The notes under the pieces were generated by a model, which worked only from the letters and a program-made list of their open reading frames with translations, was not told the origin of the DNA and made no database searches. Below are positions 41,551-50,756 of a stretch of 64,000 nucleotides of DNA, one piece after another (position 1 is the first letter of the stretch; the number at the start of each line of letters is the position of its first letter). Source of the stretch: Qipengyuania nanhaisediminis (GTDB taxonomy: Bacteria > Pseudomonadota > Alphaproteobacteria > Sphingomonadales > Sphingomonadaceae); contig NZ_FOWZ01000004.1 in NCBI RefSeq assembly GCF_900115585.1, positions 1 to 64,000 of the forward strand, read 5' to 3'. Both the position numbers and the translations under genes were made by a program.

Positions 41551-42396
41551 ATGAAAACTCTCATGCTAGCCGCTTCGGCACTTACCCTGATTGCCGCACC
41601 CGCCCACGCGCAGCTCCTAGGCGGCGGCGGTCTTTCGGGCGTCACCGGATCTATCAACGGAACCGTCAATTCGACGCTTCGCGCGCCGTCCGAGACGCTG
41701 CGCTCGACAACTCGCGGCACGCTTCGCGGCGACGCTTCGACACGAGGCAAGCAGAACGTCGACCGTGAGAACGGCAATGTCTCGATCGATCGCAGCCTCG
41801 ACACGAACCTCGATGCGACAACCAGCCAGTTGATCGGCACGCCGGCAGGCGAGGCTTCGGGTAATAGTTCCGGTTCCGCCAACGCCTCGGGCTCGGGCAA
41901 TGCTAATGCACAGCTGATCGGTACCAGTCACGTCACCGGTGCGGTGCATGGTGTCGCCGGCAAGGCACGCGAAACGGCCTCGACCGTACGCAATGTCGCG
42001 ACGCCTGCAGTCGGTTCGGCTCGCGAGCGCCTCGCTGGCGCCGCCGGGCAGGCAGGAAGCGTCGCTGGTTCGGCCAATGGCGCCGGAACCGGTAGCGGTA
42101 TGATCGACAGCGGCATTCTCGCGCTTGCGGGCAGTGGCGCAGCACAGGGTGAAGGCGCATTTTCCGTCGCACCCGGCATGCCGGTCCACCTTCCCTCGGG
42201 ACAGCAGTTAGGCAAGGTGCGCGATATCGTCGCAACGCGCAGCGGCGAAATCCGCGATGTCGTAGTCGAGAAAAAGGACGGCTTGGCAACCATTCCTGCC
42301 AGCCAGCTGACCGCGAGCGGCACTGCGCTGATCGCCGGCGAAGCCACTGCTTCGGCTGCGAAGAACGCACCTGCTGAAGCAAGCGACGCCGAATAA
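41551..42396 (+). CDS. Secreted low-complexity protein with PRC-barrel-like end
   Basis: 281 residues from the ATG at 41551 (AAGGAA upstream); the longer frame from 41434 crosses the promoter. Signal peptide LAASALTLIAAPAHAQ. A long Ser/Gly/Ala/Asn-rich middle (SGNSSGSANASGSGNAN; GQAGSVAGSANGAGTGSG) is probably disordered. The last 80 residues (GMPVHLPSGQQLGKVRDIVATRSGEIRDVVVEKKDGLATIP) resemble a PRC-barrel domain. Member of the ECF regulon; followed by a terminator. Confidence 0.75.
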   Translation: MKTLMLAASALTLIAAPAHAQLLGGGGLSGVTGSINGTVNSTLRAPSETLRSTTRGTLRGDASTRGKQNVDRENGNVSIDRSLDTNLDATTSQLIGTPAGEASGNSSGSANASGSGNANAQLIGTSHVTGAVHGVAGKARETASTVRNVATPAVGSARERLAGAAGQAGSVAGSANGAGTGSGMIDSGILALAGSGAAQGEGAFSVAPGMPVHLPSGQQLGKVRDIVATRSGEIRDVVVEKKDGLATIPASQLTASGTALIAGEATASAAKNAPAEASDAE

Positions 42397-42417
42397 GACT
42401 TCGCTTCGAAGGGATTG

Positions 42418-42451
42418 GGCCGGGCACACCGCAGGGTTTGCCCGGCCTTTT
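42418..42451 (+). terminator. Intrinsic terminator
   Basis: GGCCGGGCA (42418-42426) pairs with TGCCCGGCC (42439-42447), 12-base loop, then TTTT. Ends the ECF-regulon gene upstream and isolates it from ku. Confidence 0.75.
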
Positions 42452-42554
42452 CGTGTCAGATGCGATCAAGCGGGCCACGCCGCGTGAGAGAGAAGAAACC
42501 AATTCCCCGCCCATTCGCTGACTCGCATGACCCGAAACAGGAAAGGCTAGGGAT

Positions 42555-43388
42555 ATGGCGGCGCGTGCATATTGGCAGGGGCAGATCAGGCTAGCCCTCG
42601 TATCAATCCCGGTAGAGATATATACCGCGACCAAGTCCGGCGCGAAGATCAGTTTCAACCAGATCCACGAACCCAGCGGCAAGCGCATTTCTTACGAGAA
42701 AGTCGTCCCGGGTATCGGTCCGGTCGATCGGGACGAGATCATCCGCGGCTATGAAGTTTCCAAGGGAAACTACGTCCTGCTGGAGGACGAGGAGATCGAG
42801 GCGGTCAAGGTCGAGAGCAAGCGAACGCTCGAACTGGTGCAGTTCGTCGACACCTGCGAGATCGACCCGCTCTATTTCGAGAAGCCCTATTATGTCGCGC
42901 CGCAGGATGAATTGGCGGAAGAAGCGTTCATCGTCCTGCGCGAAGCGCTGCGCAAAGCCAAGAAAGTCGCGCTAGGACAACTGTCGATGCGGGGAAGTGA
43001 GAAGCTGGTTGCCATCAAACCTTGCGGCAAGGGGCTACTTCTCGAAACCCTGAGGTATGCGGACGAGGTGCGCAAAGGCCAGTCGTTCTTTGCCGACATC
43101 GAGGAATCGAAACCCAAGAAGGAACTGCTCGATCTGGCGACTACCCTGATCGAGCAGAAAAGCGCGCCTTTCGACGCAAGCGAGTTCAAGGATCGCTATG
43201 TCGATGCGCTCCGCAAGTTGATCGACAAGAAGGCGAAGTCGAAGAGCAAGAAGGCCATCATCGAAGATGTCGACGAGCCCGGCGATGCCAGCGGCTCGAA
43301 CGTCATCGATCTCATGGCCGCGCTGAAGAAATCGGTTGATGGGGATGCGCCCAAAAAGAGTGCGACGAAGCGCAAGAAATCGGCCTAG
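42555..43388 (+). CDS. ku: Ku protein, non-homologous end joining
   Basis: 277 residues, usual bacterial Ku size. The core starts with RAYWQGQIRLALVSIPVEIYTATKSGAKISFNQIH, then SYEKVVPG, GYEVSKGNYVLLEDEEIEAVK and the IDPLYFEKPYYVAPQ segment. A Lys-rich C-terminal tail (KKSATKRKKSA) is typical for DNA threading. It binds double-strand break ends as a homodimer and recruits LigD, whose gene begins three bases after the ku stop. Confidence 0.95.
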   Translation: MAARAYWQGQIRLALVSIPVEIYTATKSGAKISFNQIHEPSGKRISYEKVVPGIGPVDRDEIIRGYEVSKGNYVLLEDEEIEAVKVESKRTLELVQFVDTCEIDPLYFEKPYYVAPQDELAEEAFIVLREALRKAKKVALGQLSMRGSEKLVAIKPCGKGLLLETLRYADEVRKGQSFFADIEESKPKKELLDLATTLIEQKSAPFDASEFKDRYVDALRKLIDKKAKSKSKKAIIEDVDEPGDASGSNVIDLMAALKKSVDGDAPKKSATKRKKSA

Positions 43389-43391
43389 CTC

Positions 43392-45908
43392 ATGGGTAAG
43401 GCGAAGAACCTCCTTGCCGAATATAACGCGAAACGCGACTTCGCGAAAACGCCCGAACCTTCCGGCGAGGCTCGCGGTAGCACGAGTGGCAATCTCTTCA
43501 TCGTCCAGAAACATGACGCCACCCGGCTTCACTGGGATTTGCGGCTGGAGGTCGATGGTGTGCTGAAAAGCTGGGCAGTCACCAAGGGACCTTCGCCCGA
43601 CCCCGAAATCAAGCGGCTGGCTGTCCGGACCGAAGATCACCCAATGTCCTATGCCGAATTCGAGGGCGTCATTCCCAAGGGTGAATATGGCGGAGGTACG
43701 GTCATGCTTTGGGACAGGGGAACATGGTCTCCCGTTAAGGGCAAGTCATCCAAGGATATCGACAAAGGCCATTTGCATTTCAGCCTCCGAGGCGAGCGTA
43801 TGAAGGGTGAGTGGCTGCTCATCCGGCTCAAGAAGAAGCCGGGGGAGAAGCGGGAGAACTGGTTGCTTCGCAAGCTTCAGGACGACCATGCCGAAAACGG
43901 GGATGCCCTGGTCGAACGGGAGCTGACGAGCGTGCTTACCGGCCGATCCATGGCCGAAATCGCTGCCGACAAGGCGGGAGAATACTCGCTGGCCGGTAAG
44001 AAGGACGATGCGTTTCTCGCGCAGATGGAGAAAGCACCTTCCCGCAATGCCAGAACCGCCCGCGCAAAACGGCGAAACGACGGGCCGCTACCGAAATTCC
44101 GCAAGCCGCAGCTTGCCACGCTTGTTGATGAGGTGCCCGCCGGCAATGGCTGGATGCACGAGATCAAGTTCGACGGCTACCGAACCATTGTCGCTGCCAA
44201 GGGCAAGCAAGTGGGCGTGTTCACGCGCAACGGGAAAGACTGGACCGATAAGTTCGCCCCTCTGGTCGAGGCGCTACGGTCACTCGATCTGCCCGCGTGC
44301 CTGATTGACGGAGAAATCGTCGCCACGGATGCAAAGGGAAACCCCGATTTCTCTTCGCTGCAGCGGGTGCTGAAGCGCGGCCACGGCGCGCAAGCCGATG
44401 GCGACGCGCTGCAGTTTCACGCTTTTGACCTTTTGGAACTGGCAGGCGAGGATTTGAAAGCGCTCCCCAATATCGAACGCAAGGAACGGCTGGAGGCTCT
44501 GTTGTCGAAATCTGAGCCGCCCGTTTTTCTTGCTGAACACATTATCGGTGCAGGTGAAAAATTATACCAGACAATGTGCGGCGCGGGGCAGGAAGGGATC
44601 ATCTCCAAGAAGATGGATGCACCCTATCGTCACGCCCGCAGCAAGGCGTGGGTGAAGGTCAAATGTACCCGGCGCCAGGAGTTTGTGATTATCGGATGGA
44701 AGAAATCCTCCGCAAAAGGACGGCCCTTTGCCTCGCTTCTCATGGCTCAGCACGAAGATGGCGAACTGATCTACAAGGGCAATGTGGGCACCGGTTTTGC
44801 AGCCGACGATTTCGACGAACTCGGACCCAAGCTGGCGCGACTGGAGCGGAAGACGCCTCCCGCAGAAGTCGATACGTCCAGTGCTCGCGGAGTGACTTGG
44901 GTGACGCCGAAACTCGTCGCGGAAGTAGCCTTCGCCGAATTCACCGCTGGCGGAAACATCAGGCACGGCAGTTATCTCGGTCTGCGCGCCGACAAATCTG
45001 CGAGCGCAGTCGAACCGGAGCGGGAAAAGTCAAAGGCCCAGGATGACGATGCGGTCGAGATATCCAGTCGGGACCGTGTTGTCTTTCCAGATTCCGGCCA
45101 GACAAAGGGCCAGCTTGCGGATTATTACGACCTGATCGCCGATACGATGTTGCCGTTCGTCGGGAAACGTCCGGTCAGCCTGGTGCGCTGTCCGCAAGGC
45201 CGTGCCCGCAAGTGTTTTTTCCAGAAACATGACAGCGGGGCATTCGGCGATGCGGTGCATCACGTGCCAATCCGAGAGAAGGACGGGTCAAGCGAAGACT
45301 ACCTTTATGTCGAGGACCGGCGCGGCATTCTTCAGTGCGTCCAGATGGGCACGATCGAGTTCCATGGATGGGCCTCCCGAAGTTTCGCGGTTGAAGAGCC
45401 GGACCGGATGATATTCGACCTGGATCCGGATGAAGGGTTGGACTTCGGAGATGTCAAACGCGCGGCGCGTGACATTCGTGACCGCCTGGCCGACCTCGGC
45501 CTGGTGAGTTTCGCGATGTTGTCCGGAGGGAAGGGGGTGCACGTGATCGTCCCTTTGAGTCCGGGGCATTCGTGGGAGATGCACATGGACTTCGCTCGCC
45601 GCTTTGCAGAGGCACTTTCGCTTGCCGAACCGGATCGCTTCACTGCCTCGATGAGCAAGGCCAAGCGCAAGGGAAGGATATTCATCGACTGGCTGCGCAA
45701 TCAACGTGGCAGCACTGCCGTTACACCCTATTCCGCAAGAGCTCGAAGTGGAGCGCCAGTCGCCGTCCCGATTGGGTGGAACGAGCTGAAATCGATAGAC
45801 GCGGCCAAGCTTTATAGCATCGATGAAGGAAAGAAACTGATCGATAGGGCCGGATCGAAATCGCTCGCCGGCTGGGGTTTTGCAGAGCAGGAGCTCCCGA
45901 ACTTCTAA
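43392..45908 (+). CDS. ligD: Multifunctional DNA ligase D
   Basis: 838 residues in the order phosphoesterase, ligase, polymerase. The N-terminal 3'-phosphoesterase shows H41/H47/D49 (VQKHDATRLHWDLRLE) and FEGVIPKGEYGGG. The ligase has the adenylation Lys259 in MHEIKFDGYR, later VKVKCTRRQEFVIIGW and an OB fold. The primase-polymerase carries the metal-binding D676/D678 in IFDLDPDEG and HVIVPL. It repairs double-strand breaks with Ku. All three modules look intact. Confidence 0.95.
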   Translation: MGKAKNLLAEYNAKRDFAKTPEPSGEARGSTSGNLFIVQKHDATRLHWDLRLEVDGVLKSWAVTKGPSPDPEIKRLAVRTEDHPMSYAEFEGVIPKGEYGGGTVMLWDRGTWSPVKGKSSKDIDKGHLHFSLRGERMKGEWLLIRLKKKPGEKRENWLLRKLQDDHAENGDALVERELTSVLTGRSMAEIAADKAGEYSLAGKKDDAFLAQMEKAPSRNARTARAKRRNDGPLPKFRKPQLATLVDEVPAGNGWMHEIKFDGYRTIVAAKGKQVGVFTRNGKDWTDKFAPLVEALRSLDLPACLIDGEIVATDAKGNPDFSSLQRVLKRGHGAQADGDALQFHAFDLLELAGEDLKALPNIERKERLEALLSKSEPPVFLAEHIIGAGEKLYQTMCGAGQEGIISKKMDAPYRHARSKAWVKVKCTRRQEFVIIGWKKSSAKGRPFASLLMAQHEDGELIYKGNVGTGFAADDFDELGPKLARLERKTPPAEVDTSSARGVTWVTPKLVAEVAFAEFTAGGNIRHGSYLGLRADKSASAVEPEREKSKAQDDDAVEISSRDRVVFPDSGQTKGQLADYYDLIADTMLPFVGKRPVSLVRCPQGRARKCFFQKHDSGAFGDAVHHVPIREKDGSSEDYLYVEDRRGILQCVQMGTIEFHGWASRSFAVEEPDRMIFDLDPDEGLDFGDVKRAARDIRDRLADLGLVSFAMLSGGKGVHVIVPLSPGHSWEMHMDFARRFAEALSLAEPDRFTASMSKAKRKGRIFIDWLRNQRGSTAVTPYSARARSGAPVAVPIGWNELKSIDAAKLYSIDEGKKLIDRAGSKSLAGWGFAEQELPNF

Positions 45909-46003
45909 CCGCGGACTGCCCGGGCCCAGATCGTTACTGCTTCTTCGACGGACATTCGAGCGCGCGAGAGAAAAGTCTTCTGTCGGCCCCTAAGCTACCC
46001 AAT

Positions 46004-48118
46004 TCAGAAATCGGCTGAGAGACTGGCCTTGATCGTGCGTGGCGTTCCTTGAAGCAGTGCGGCCGAAAAGGCGTCGAACGCGCTGGCCCAGTATTTTTCG
46101 TTCGTGATGTTGTCGACCGAGAGGCGCAGCGTGACCGGCGTTTCGCCGGTCACGAAGACATAGCGCGCACCAAGATCGAGACGCGTCCAGCTATCGAGTT
46201 CGAGCGTGTTGGCAGCATCGACCCATTGTGGACCGGTGTGCACAGCACGCGCGGTGATCGTCGCACCGGGCAGAAAGCCGAGGTCCCACTCCACGTCTGC
46301 ATTGGCCGTGTATTCGGGAACGCCCGGTACGTCGCTGCCGCTGACGAGCTCTGCATCGGTAAGGGCTGCGCCGCCGATAAGCCTGAGATTTGGGGTCACG
46401 TCGCCGTTGACCGTGAACTCGAGGCCCTGGTGCCGTTGATCGCCGAGGTATGCGAAACTGCCATCGGCAAGAATACCTTCGCCGGGACGTTCGAGCCGGT
46501 AGGCCCCCAAGCCGACGAAGACGCGGCCAACTGCGAGCTTGCCGCCAACTTCGTATTGCAGCGATTTGCGCGGGGCGAGCACCTCTCCCGGATTGCTCAC
46601 AAGCGCCGGGTCGAGCGGTGCTGTCGGACCTTGCTGGAGCGCTTCGATCCGGTTGCCGTATATCGACAGGCCATCGAGGGGTTTCAGCACCACGCCGATC
46701 ACGGGCGTGACTGAGCTTTCATCGTATTCGCTTGCCAGGTCTCCGCCGAAATAGCTGTAGCTCTTAACATTGATCGATTGCAGGCGCAGACCCGCCGTGA
46801 CCTGCAACCGGTCGTTGAGCAATCCGATCGTGTCGGATGCAAAAGCGCTCCAGAGCCTCGTACGCGCAATCGGGAAGGGATCGTCCAGGTCGCCTCCGAC
46901 GAGGGTCGAAGAGGGCAGGTCTACCTGCGGGGTGTCGTAGAGATTGGTGGCATAGCCGGCAAAGCCCGGTCCGTACCGGAAATCATAGGCGTTGCGGTTC
47001 ACCTGCCAGCTGGCATTGCCGCCGAAATTGAACTCGTGGGTAATCGCTTCGCCCAGCTTCGCGCGGATGCCAGCTTCCAGCGCTTCGTTGTTGTCGGTCC
47101 GCGGGACGTACAGCGCCGTGCCATTGGCGGCACCGCTGGCGGAATCGAGAACGGTGATGCCGCCGTAAATACCTTCCTCGCGCCCGTCGCGAGCACCGGC
47201 CCTGAAATATGCCAATGCATTCTCGGCAAGATCATATTCTACGCCCAGCGTGCCGAAGACATCGCGCATTTCGGTGTAGGTGAAATCCTGCGCATAGTTC
47301 GCATCGCCATCGGGAACGGCGGGGATGGTTGCGCTTCCGACGGTGACCTTCGGGCGCAATGCGTCGATCCGGACATTCTGGAACGCGAGGTCTAGCGCCG
47401 CTCGAAGCGGGCCGCTGTCATAGTCGAGCGCGCCGCCCACGACTTGGGTGCGGCGGTCTTCACGGTCGATCGAAGTCTCGCCATCCCGATAGGCTGCGTT
47501 CAGGCGCACGCCCCATTCGTCGTTCGGGCCAAAGCGGCGGGCGACATCGAAGCTGCCGCCGAAGTGGGCATGCTCGCTGGCCGAGACGGTCACGCGATTG
47601 AGGTCACTATTTCCAGCCCGCTTGAGCTGCAGGTTGACGCTACCGCCAAGCCCTGAGCCGCCGGGCGCTGCGCCATTCAGGAAAGCGCTCGCGCCGTTGA
47701 GGACCTGAACGCTTTCGAACAGTTCGGGTGCAACCAACTGCCGCGGTGTGATCCCATATAGACCGTTGAGACCCACATCATCGCCGAACAGAGTGAATCC
47801 GCGGATCACGAACTGCTCTGACGCATTGCCGAAGCCGTAAGTGGTCCGAATGGTCGGGTCATTTTCCAGTACATCGCCCAGCGAGCGAGGTTGCTGGTTG
47901 AGGATCAGGCTCTCGTCATAGGAACGGATTGCGAAGGGCAGGTCCTCTGCCGGCTTGTCGCCGAGCACCCCGGCGTTGCCACCATTCACAACCTCGGTTT
48001 CGTTGTTTCGCTGTGCGGTCACGACGATCACGTTGTCCGCTGGTTGCTCCTGCGCCTGAGCCGAGGTGGCGAGCGAAATACCGAGAGCGAAAATGGAGAT
48101 CTGGGAAAAGCGGTTCAT
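46004..48118 (-). CDS. TonB-dependent siderophore-type receptor
   Basis: 704 residues, signal peptide ISIFALGISLATSAQAQ. The plug domain is of the FhuA/ferrichrome class (LPFAIRSYDESLILNQQPRSLGDVLENDPTIRTTYGFGNASEQFVIRGFTLFGDDVGLNGLYGITPRQLVAPELFESVQVLNG). The barrel ends in KASLSADF. It is the third gene of an operon with a small membrane protein and a PepSY protein, with a Fur-like box upstream, consistent with ferric-siderophore uptake. Substrate not deducible. Confidence 0.92.
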   Translation of the reverse strand: MNRFSQISIFALGISLATSAQAQEQPADNVIVVTAQRNNETEVVNGGNAGVLGDKPAEDLPFAIRSYDESLILNQQPRSLGDVLENDPTIRTTYGFGNASEQFVIRGFTLFGDDVGLNGLYGITPRQLVAPELFESVQVLNGASAFLNGAAPGGSGLGGSVNLQLKRAGNSDLNRVTVSASEHAHFGGSFDVARRFGPNDEWGVRLNAAYRDGETSIDREDRRTQVVGGALDYDSGPLRAALDLAFQNVRIDALRPKVTVGSATIPAVPDGDANYAQDFTYTEMRDVFGTLGVEYDLAENALAYFRAGARDGREEGIYGGITVLDSASGAANGTALYVPRTDNNEALEAGIRAKLGEAITHEFNFGGNASWQVNRNAYDFRYGPGFAGYATNLYDTPQVDLPSSTLVGGDLDDPFPIARTRLWSAFASDTIGLLNDRLQVTAGLRLQSINVKSYSYFGGDLASEYDESSVTPVIGVVLKPLDGLSIYGNRIEALQQGPTAPLDPALVSNPGEVLAPRKSLQYEVGGKLAVGRVFVGLGAYRLERPGEGILADGSFAYLGDQRHQGLEFTVNGDVTPNLRLIGGAALTDAELVSGSDVPGVPEYTANADVEWDLGFLPGATITARAVHTGPQWVDAANTLELDSWTRLDLGARYVFVTGETPVTLRLSVDNITNEKYWASAFDAFSAALLQGTPRTIKASLSADF

Positions 48119-48148
48119 TGCGATCGTCTTTCGTGAATAGGGTCGCGA

Positions 48149-48334
48149 TTAATTCGGTGAGCGGCGCAGCAGCACTGCGACAATGGTGAAGGGAGCGAGA
48201 CCGACCAGCAGCCATGCGAAAAGGTCGCCAAGGCCATCGCCCGTCAGGCCGAGGAAGAGCCCGAGCAGGGAGGCTGCGCCAATCGCGGCTGGAACTGCGA
48301 ATATGGTGCGTAGGCGTCTGCCTGATCTTTTCAT
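48149..48334 (-). CDS. Small membrane protein of the iron-uptake operon
   Basis: 61 residues with two hydrophobic segments (TIFAVPAAIGAASLLGLFLGL and LFAWLLVGLAPFTIVAVLL) and charged ends. An ATGA overlap joins it to the PepSY gene and 30 bases separate it from the receptor gene. Such two-helix proteins often accompany PepSY proteins in sphingomonads; function unknown. Confidence 0.7.
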   Translation of the reverse strand: MKRSGRRLRTIFAVPAAIGAASLLGLFLGLTGDGLGDLFAWLLVGLAPFTIVAVLLRRSPN

Positions 48335-49488
48335 GATGAGGCCCTTGCAGCAGCGCCGCTCCGGATTTCCTCGATCCGGCGCTCGACTTCACCAGGCTTG
48401 CGGCGACGCCAAAGCATGACGCCGGTCCACAAAACCCAGATTGTCGCGAGAGTCAGGGCGGCCCAGATAAGCTTGAGCGGAAGGCCGCCATAATCGCCGA
48501 AGTGCAACGGTTTCGACATCATCAGCGCTTGGTTGATTACCGGCATGGTGCGAGCATCGGTAAGTTCGCCAGTCGCCGCGTCGACGAGTGCCGGCGTCAG
48601 GAGGTGCTGCGTTACCGGGCGATCGCCTTGGAAGAATATCGCGTAGTGATGGCCGGACGACCAGGCTCCGCCCGGAAAGCCGATGAACTGGGGGCTGCGG
48701 CCGGGAAGCGCCTGCTGAGCGGCTGACATCGCCTGATCGATCGAGCCGTAGTCTGCAGGTGCCAGGGCAGGAGTTCCGGCATACGCATTGGTCATGCGGG
48801 CGATCTCACCATCACGCCAGTTCTCGGTAAGGGGATCAGCAAAGGCATTGATTGCGCCCGTAAGGGCAATCACGAGCATCCAAGCCAACGCGACAATGCC
48901 GAGAAAATTGTGCTGGTCCAGCCGGCGCAGACGCTTGCTGCGATCCTTCCTCACGGTACCGAACGGCAGTTTGCGCATGAATGGGGCGTAAAGCACGACA
49001 CCGGAGATCAGCGCGATCACCAGCGATATCCCCATCGCTCCCAGGAACAACATGCCGGGCAAGCCGAGGAACATGTCGGTGTGCAGCTGGAGCAGAAAGT
49101 CCATCGGCGCATTGCCGGGGGCAGGGCCCAGCGACGCGCCGGTCGTGCGGTCGAGGAAAAGCAGCGTCATGTCCTCACCCGCAGCGTCGGGCGTCGGGCC
49201 GGTAGTCACGGTCAGCAAGGGGCTGTCCTGGCTGAAGGCCATGAACAGCGGCACTTCGCCCGGCCTTTCGGCAAGCGCTCGGTCGAGCATAACATCGAGG
49301 GGAATCCCGCCTTCAGCAGAAGGGGATCCCGATAATGCCGTTTCGGCATCCCCGCCCATCGCCGCATCGATTTCGTCATGAAAGATGAGCGGCAAGCCTG
49401 TCACGCACAGCATCAGCAGGAACGCCGTCGGAATCAGGCTGCTCCACTTATGGATTAGGTACCAGTTTCGGATCGCATCGCGGGACAT
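48331..49488 (-). CDS. PepSY-associated TM-helix protein
   Basis: 385 residues from the ATG at 49488 (MSRDAIRNWYLIHKWSSLIPTAFLLMLCVTGLPLIFHDEID). Four membrane helices and conserved histidines (LIHKWSS, LQLHTDMFLGLPG, LRRLDQHNFLG, SKPLHFGDYGGLPLK) match the PepSY_TM family, members of which act as inner-membrane ferric-siderophore reductases (FoxB/FsrB type). It is the first gene of the operon with the TonB receptor. The Fur-like dyad is 37 bases upstream. Confidence 0.88.
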   Translation of the reverse strand: MSRDAIRNWYLIHKWSSLIPTAFLLMLCVTGLPLIFHDEIDAAMGGDAETALSGSPSAEGGIPLDVMLDRALAERPGEVPLFMAFSQDSPLLTVTTGPTPDAAGEDMTLLFLDRTTGASLGPAPGNAPMDFLLQLHTDMFLGLPGMLFLGAMGISLVIALISGVVLYAPFMRKLPFGTVRKDRSKRLRRLDQHNFLGIVALAWMLVIALTGAINAFADPLTENWRDGEIARMTNAYAGTPALAPADYGSIDQAMSAAQQALPGRSPQFIGFPGGAWSSGHHYAIFFQGDRPVTQHLLTPALVDAATGELTDARTMPVINQALMMSKPLHFGDYGGLPLKLIWAALTLATIWVLWTGVMLWRRRKPGEVERRIEEIRSGAAARASS

Positions 49489-49524
49489 GCGGACCCAGCT
49501 ACATAGCCATAGGATTCGCGTCAA

Positions 49525-49539
49525 TGAGAATAATTCTCA
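49525..49539. promoter_or_regulatory. Fur-like box (7-1-7 dyad)
   Basis: TGAGAAT-A-ATTCTCA is a perfect seven-one-seven inverted repeat in front of the PepSY/TonB operon, the layout expected of a Fur operator; iron repression is inferred. Confidence 0.65.
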
Positions 49540-49810
49540 ATAGCAATTAGACTGCTTTGCCACGGCCGCGCTGCTGGCTATCGTCATCGTGACGCTGCTT
49601 TCAGCGACTTCTGACAGTCGAAAAACCACCCATAATCGGACATTCGCGCTGCTTTTACCTGAGCGAAGCTGTCGGTCCGCTTTCGGGCATTCGCAGGTAG
49701 AGGCTGAATGTCCAAAACGAGGGCGCAATGCTGCTATTAATCCGGCGTAGACATCGCGATCTCCCATTGATCATGATGCCCATCACTTACATGCCGGGCG
49801 CGCCAATCCT
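49540..49810. other. Intergenic segment without supported gene
   Basis: About 270 bases between the iron operon promoter and the Nudix gene. One minus-strand frame (76 codons) crosses it but shows no ribosome-binding site, domain or sensible composition. The sequence resembles decayed coding debris common between sphingomonad genes. Confidence 0.4.
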
Positions 49811-50593
49811 TCAGCTTCGATTTGCGCTGGTCAGCTCTTCGCGGGTGACCGGGTATCCCAGATCGTCCGGGATGGTGAGGTAGGATCCGTCGGCCTCCTC
49901 GACCACTTCGGGTGTGATTACGCGGACCGGGGTTTGCCGGGCGTGGTCGCGGGCCTCGTCGAAGGTCGCGAACTGCGCCAGGCGTTCCAGGTTACGGCGC
50001 GTGGGGAAGATAAGCGAGATGTCGCCGCGCTCCGCCATGCGCAACGCTTCCGCTGCGCTCACCCAGAACAGGTGGGTGTTCTCGGTCGCATCGACTTCGA
50101 TATCGACCGCGCCCGTGCCAAGATCGGCGAGATAGAACATCGTGTCGAAGATCCGGTTATGCGCAAGTCCGAGCGGAAGCCAGCGGGCGAACGGGGTCAG
50201 CGCATCGAGGTCGAGCGCAAGGTCGAACGCTTCCAGAACCGGGGCCAGCGCACGCTTCTCGAGCAAGAGCGCCCGGGCAGACGCTGCGCGCTGCGCATCC
50301 ATCGCCCCCTCCAAGCCGAGGGCCAGGCCGGTTTCTTCGAGCGTTTCGCGAATGGCCGCGATGCGGTGCGCGGTTTCCTCCGGATCGCCCAAAGCACCCG
50401 AGATTTCGGCGGCGAGTTCATAGTCTTCGGGATCGACCCTGCCGCCCGGAAAAACGGCCATGCCCCCTGCAAAGGACATGGTGCGCGAACGGATCGTCAT
50501 CAGGATTTCGGGTTCGGGCGCCGCACGCCCCTTGCGGAAAACCACCAGCGTGGCGGCAGGGATAGGATCGGGTGTGTCGGCCGCGGCGTTCAT
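49811..50593 (-). CDS. Nudix hydrolase
   Basis: 260 residues. The Nudix box is spread as GGRVDPED then AAIRETLEETGLAL, with a long insertion between the Gly-Gly and the RE-x2-EE part. This recalls NUDT7/NUDT19 coenzyme A diphosphatases. Start of domain ATLVVFRKGRAAPEPEILMTIRS; later HLFWVSAAEALRMAERGDISLIFPTRRNLERL is the usual C-terminal pattern of this subgroup. Cytoplasmic, apparently monocistronic. Substrate unproven. Confidence 0.85.
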   Translation of the reverse strand: MNAAADTPDPIPAATLVVFRKGRAAPEPEILMTIRSRTMSFAGGMAVFPGGRVDPEDYELAAEISGALGDPEETAHRIAAIRETLEETGLALGLEGAMDAQRAASARALLLEKRALAPVLEAFDLALDLDALTPFARWLPLGLAHNRIFDTMFYLADLGTGAVDIEVDATENTHLFWVSAAEALRMAERGDISLIFPTRRNLERLAQFATFDEARDHARQTPVRVITPEVVEEADGSYLTIPDDLGYPVTREELTSANRS

Positions 50594-50727
50594 TGTCTCA
50601 GTTTGTGCAGCCAGTGTCGCCGCTTGCCAAGCTATTATCGGTCGGTGTGTCGGACTTTTTTACATAGTTGATGTACCGAGAGGTCTTGTTAACCATCGCT
50701 CTACCCACAAACCCTCGCATGCGCGGT

Positions 50728-50746
50728 TTTGGCACGGGGCCTGCAT
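50728..50746 (+). promoter_or_regulatory. Sigma-54 (-24/-12) promoter, orphan
   Basis: TTTGGCACG, four bases, CTGCA: the invariant GG and GC dinucleotides are ten bases apart as required, with one mismatch to the TTGC consensus. It shares TTTTGGCACG with the psp promoter at 62330-62311. It points right, where no plus-strand protein gene follows, only a hairpin-rich stretch. Confidence 0.6.
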
Positions 50747-50756
50747 AAATGTTCGC

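Noticed and set aside
49537..49767. 76-codon minus-strand frame upstream of the PepSY gene
   Set aside because: No ribosome-binding site, no family and odd composition; treated as intergenic.
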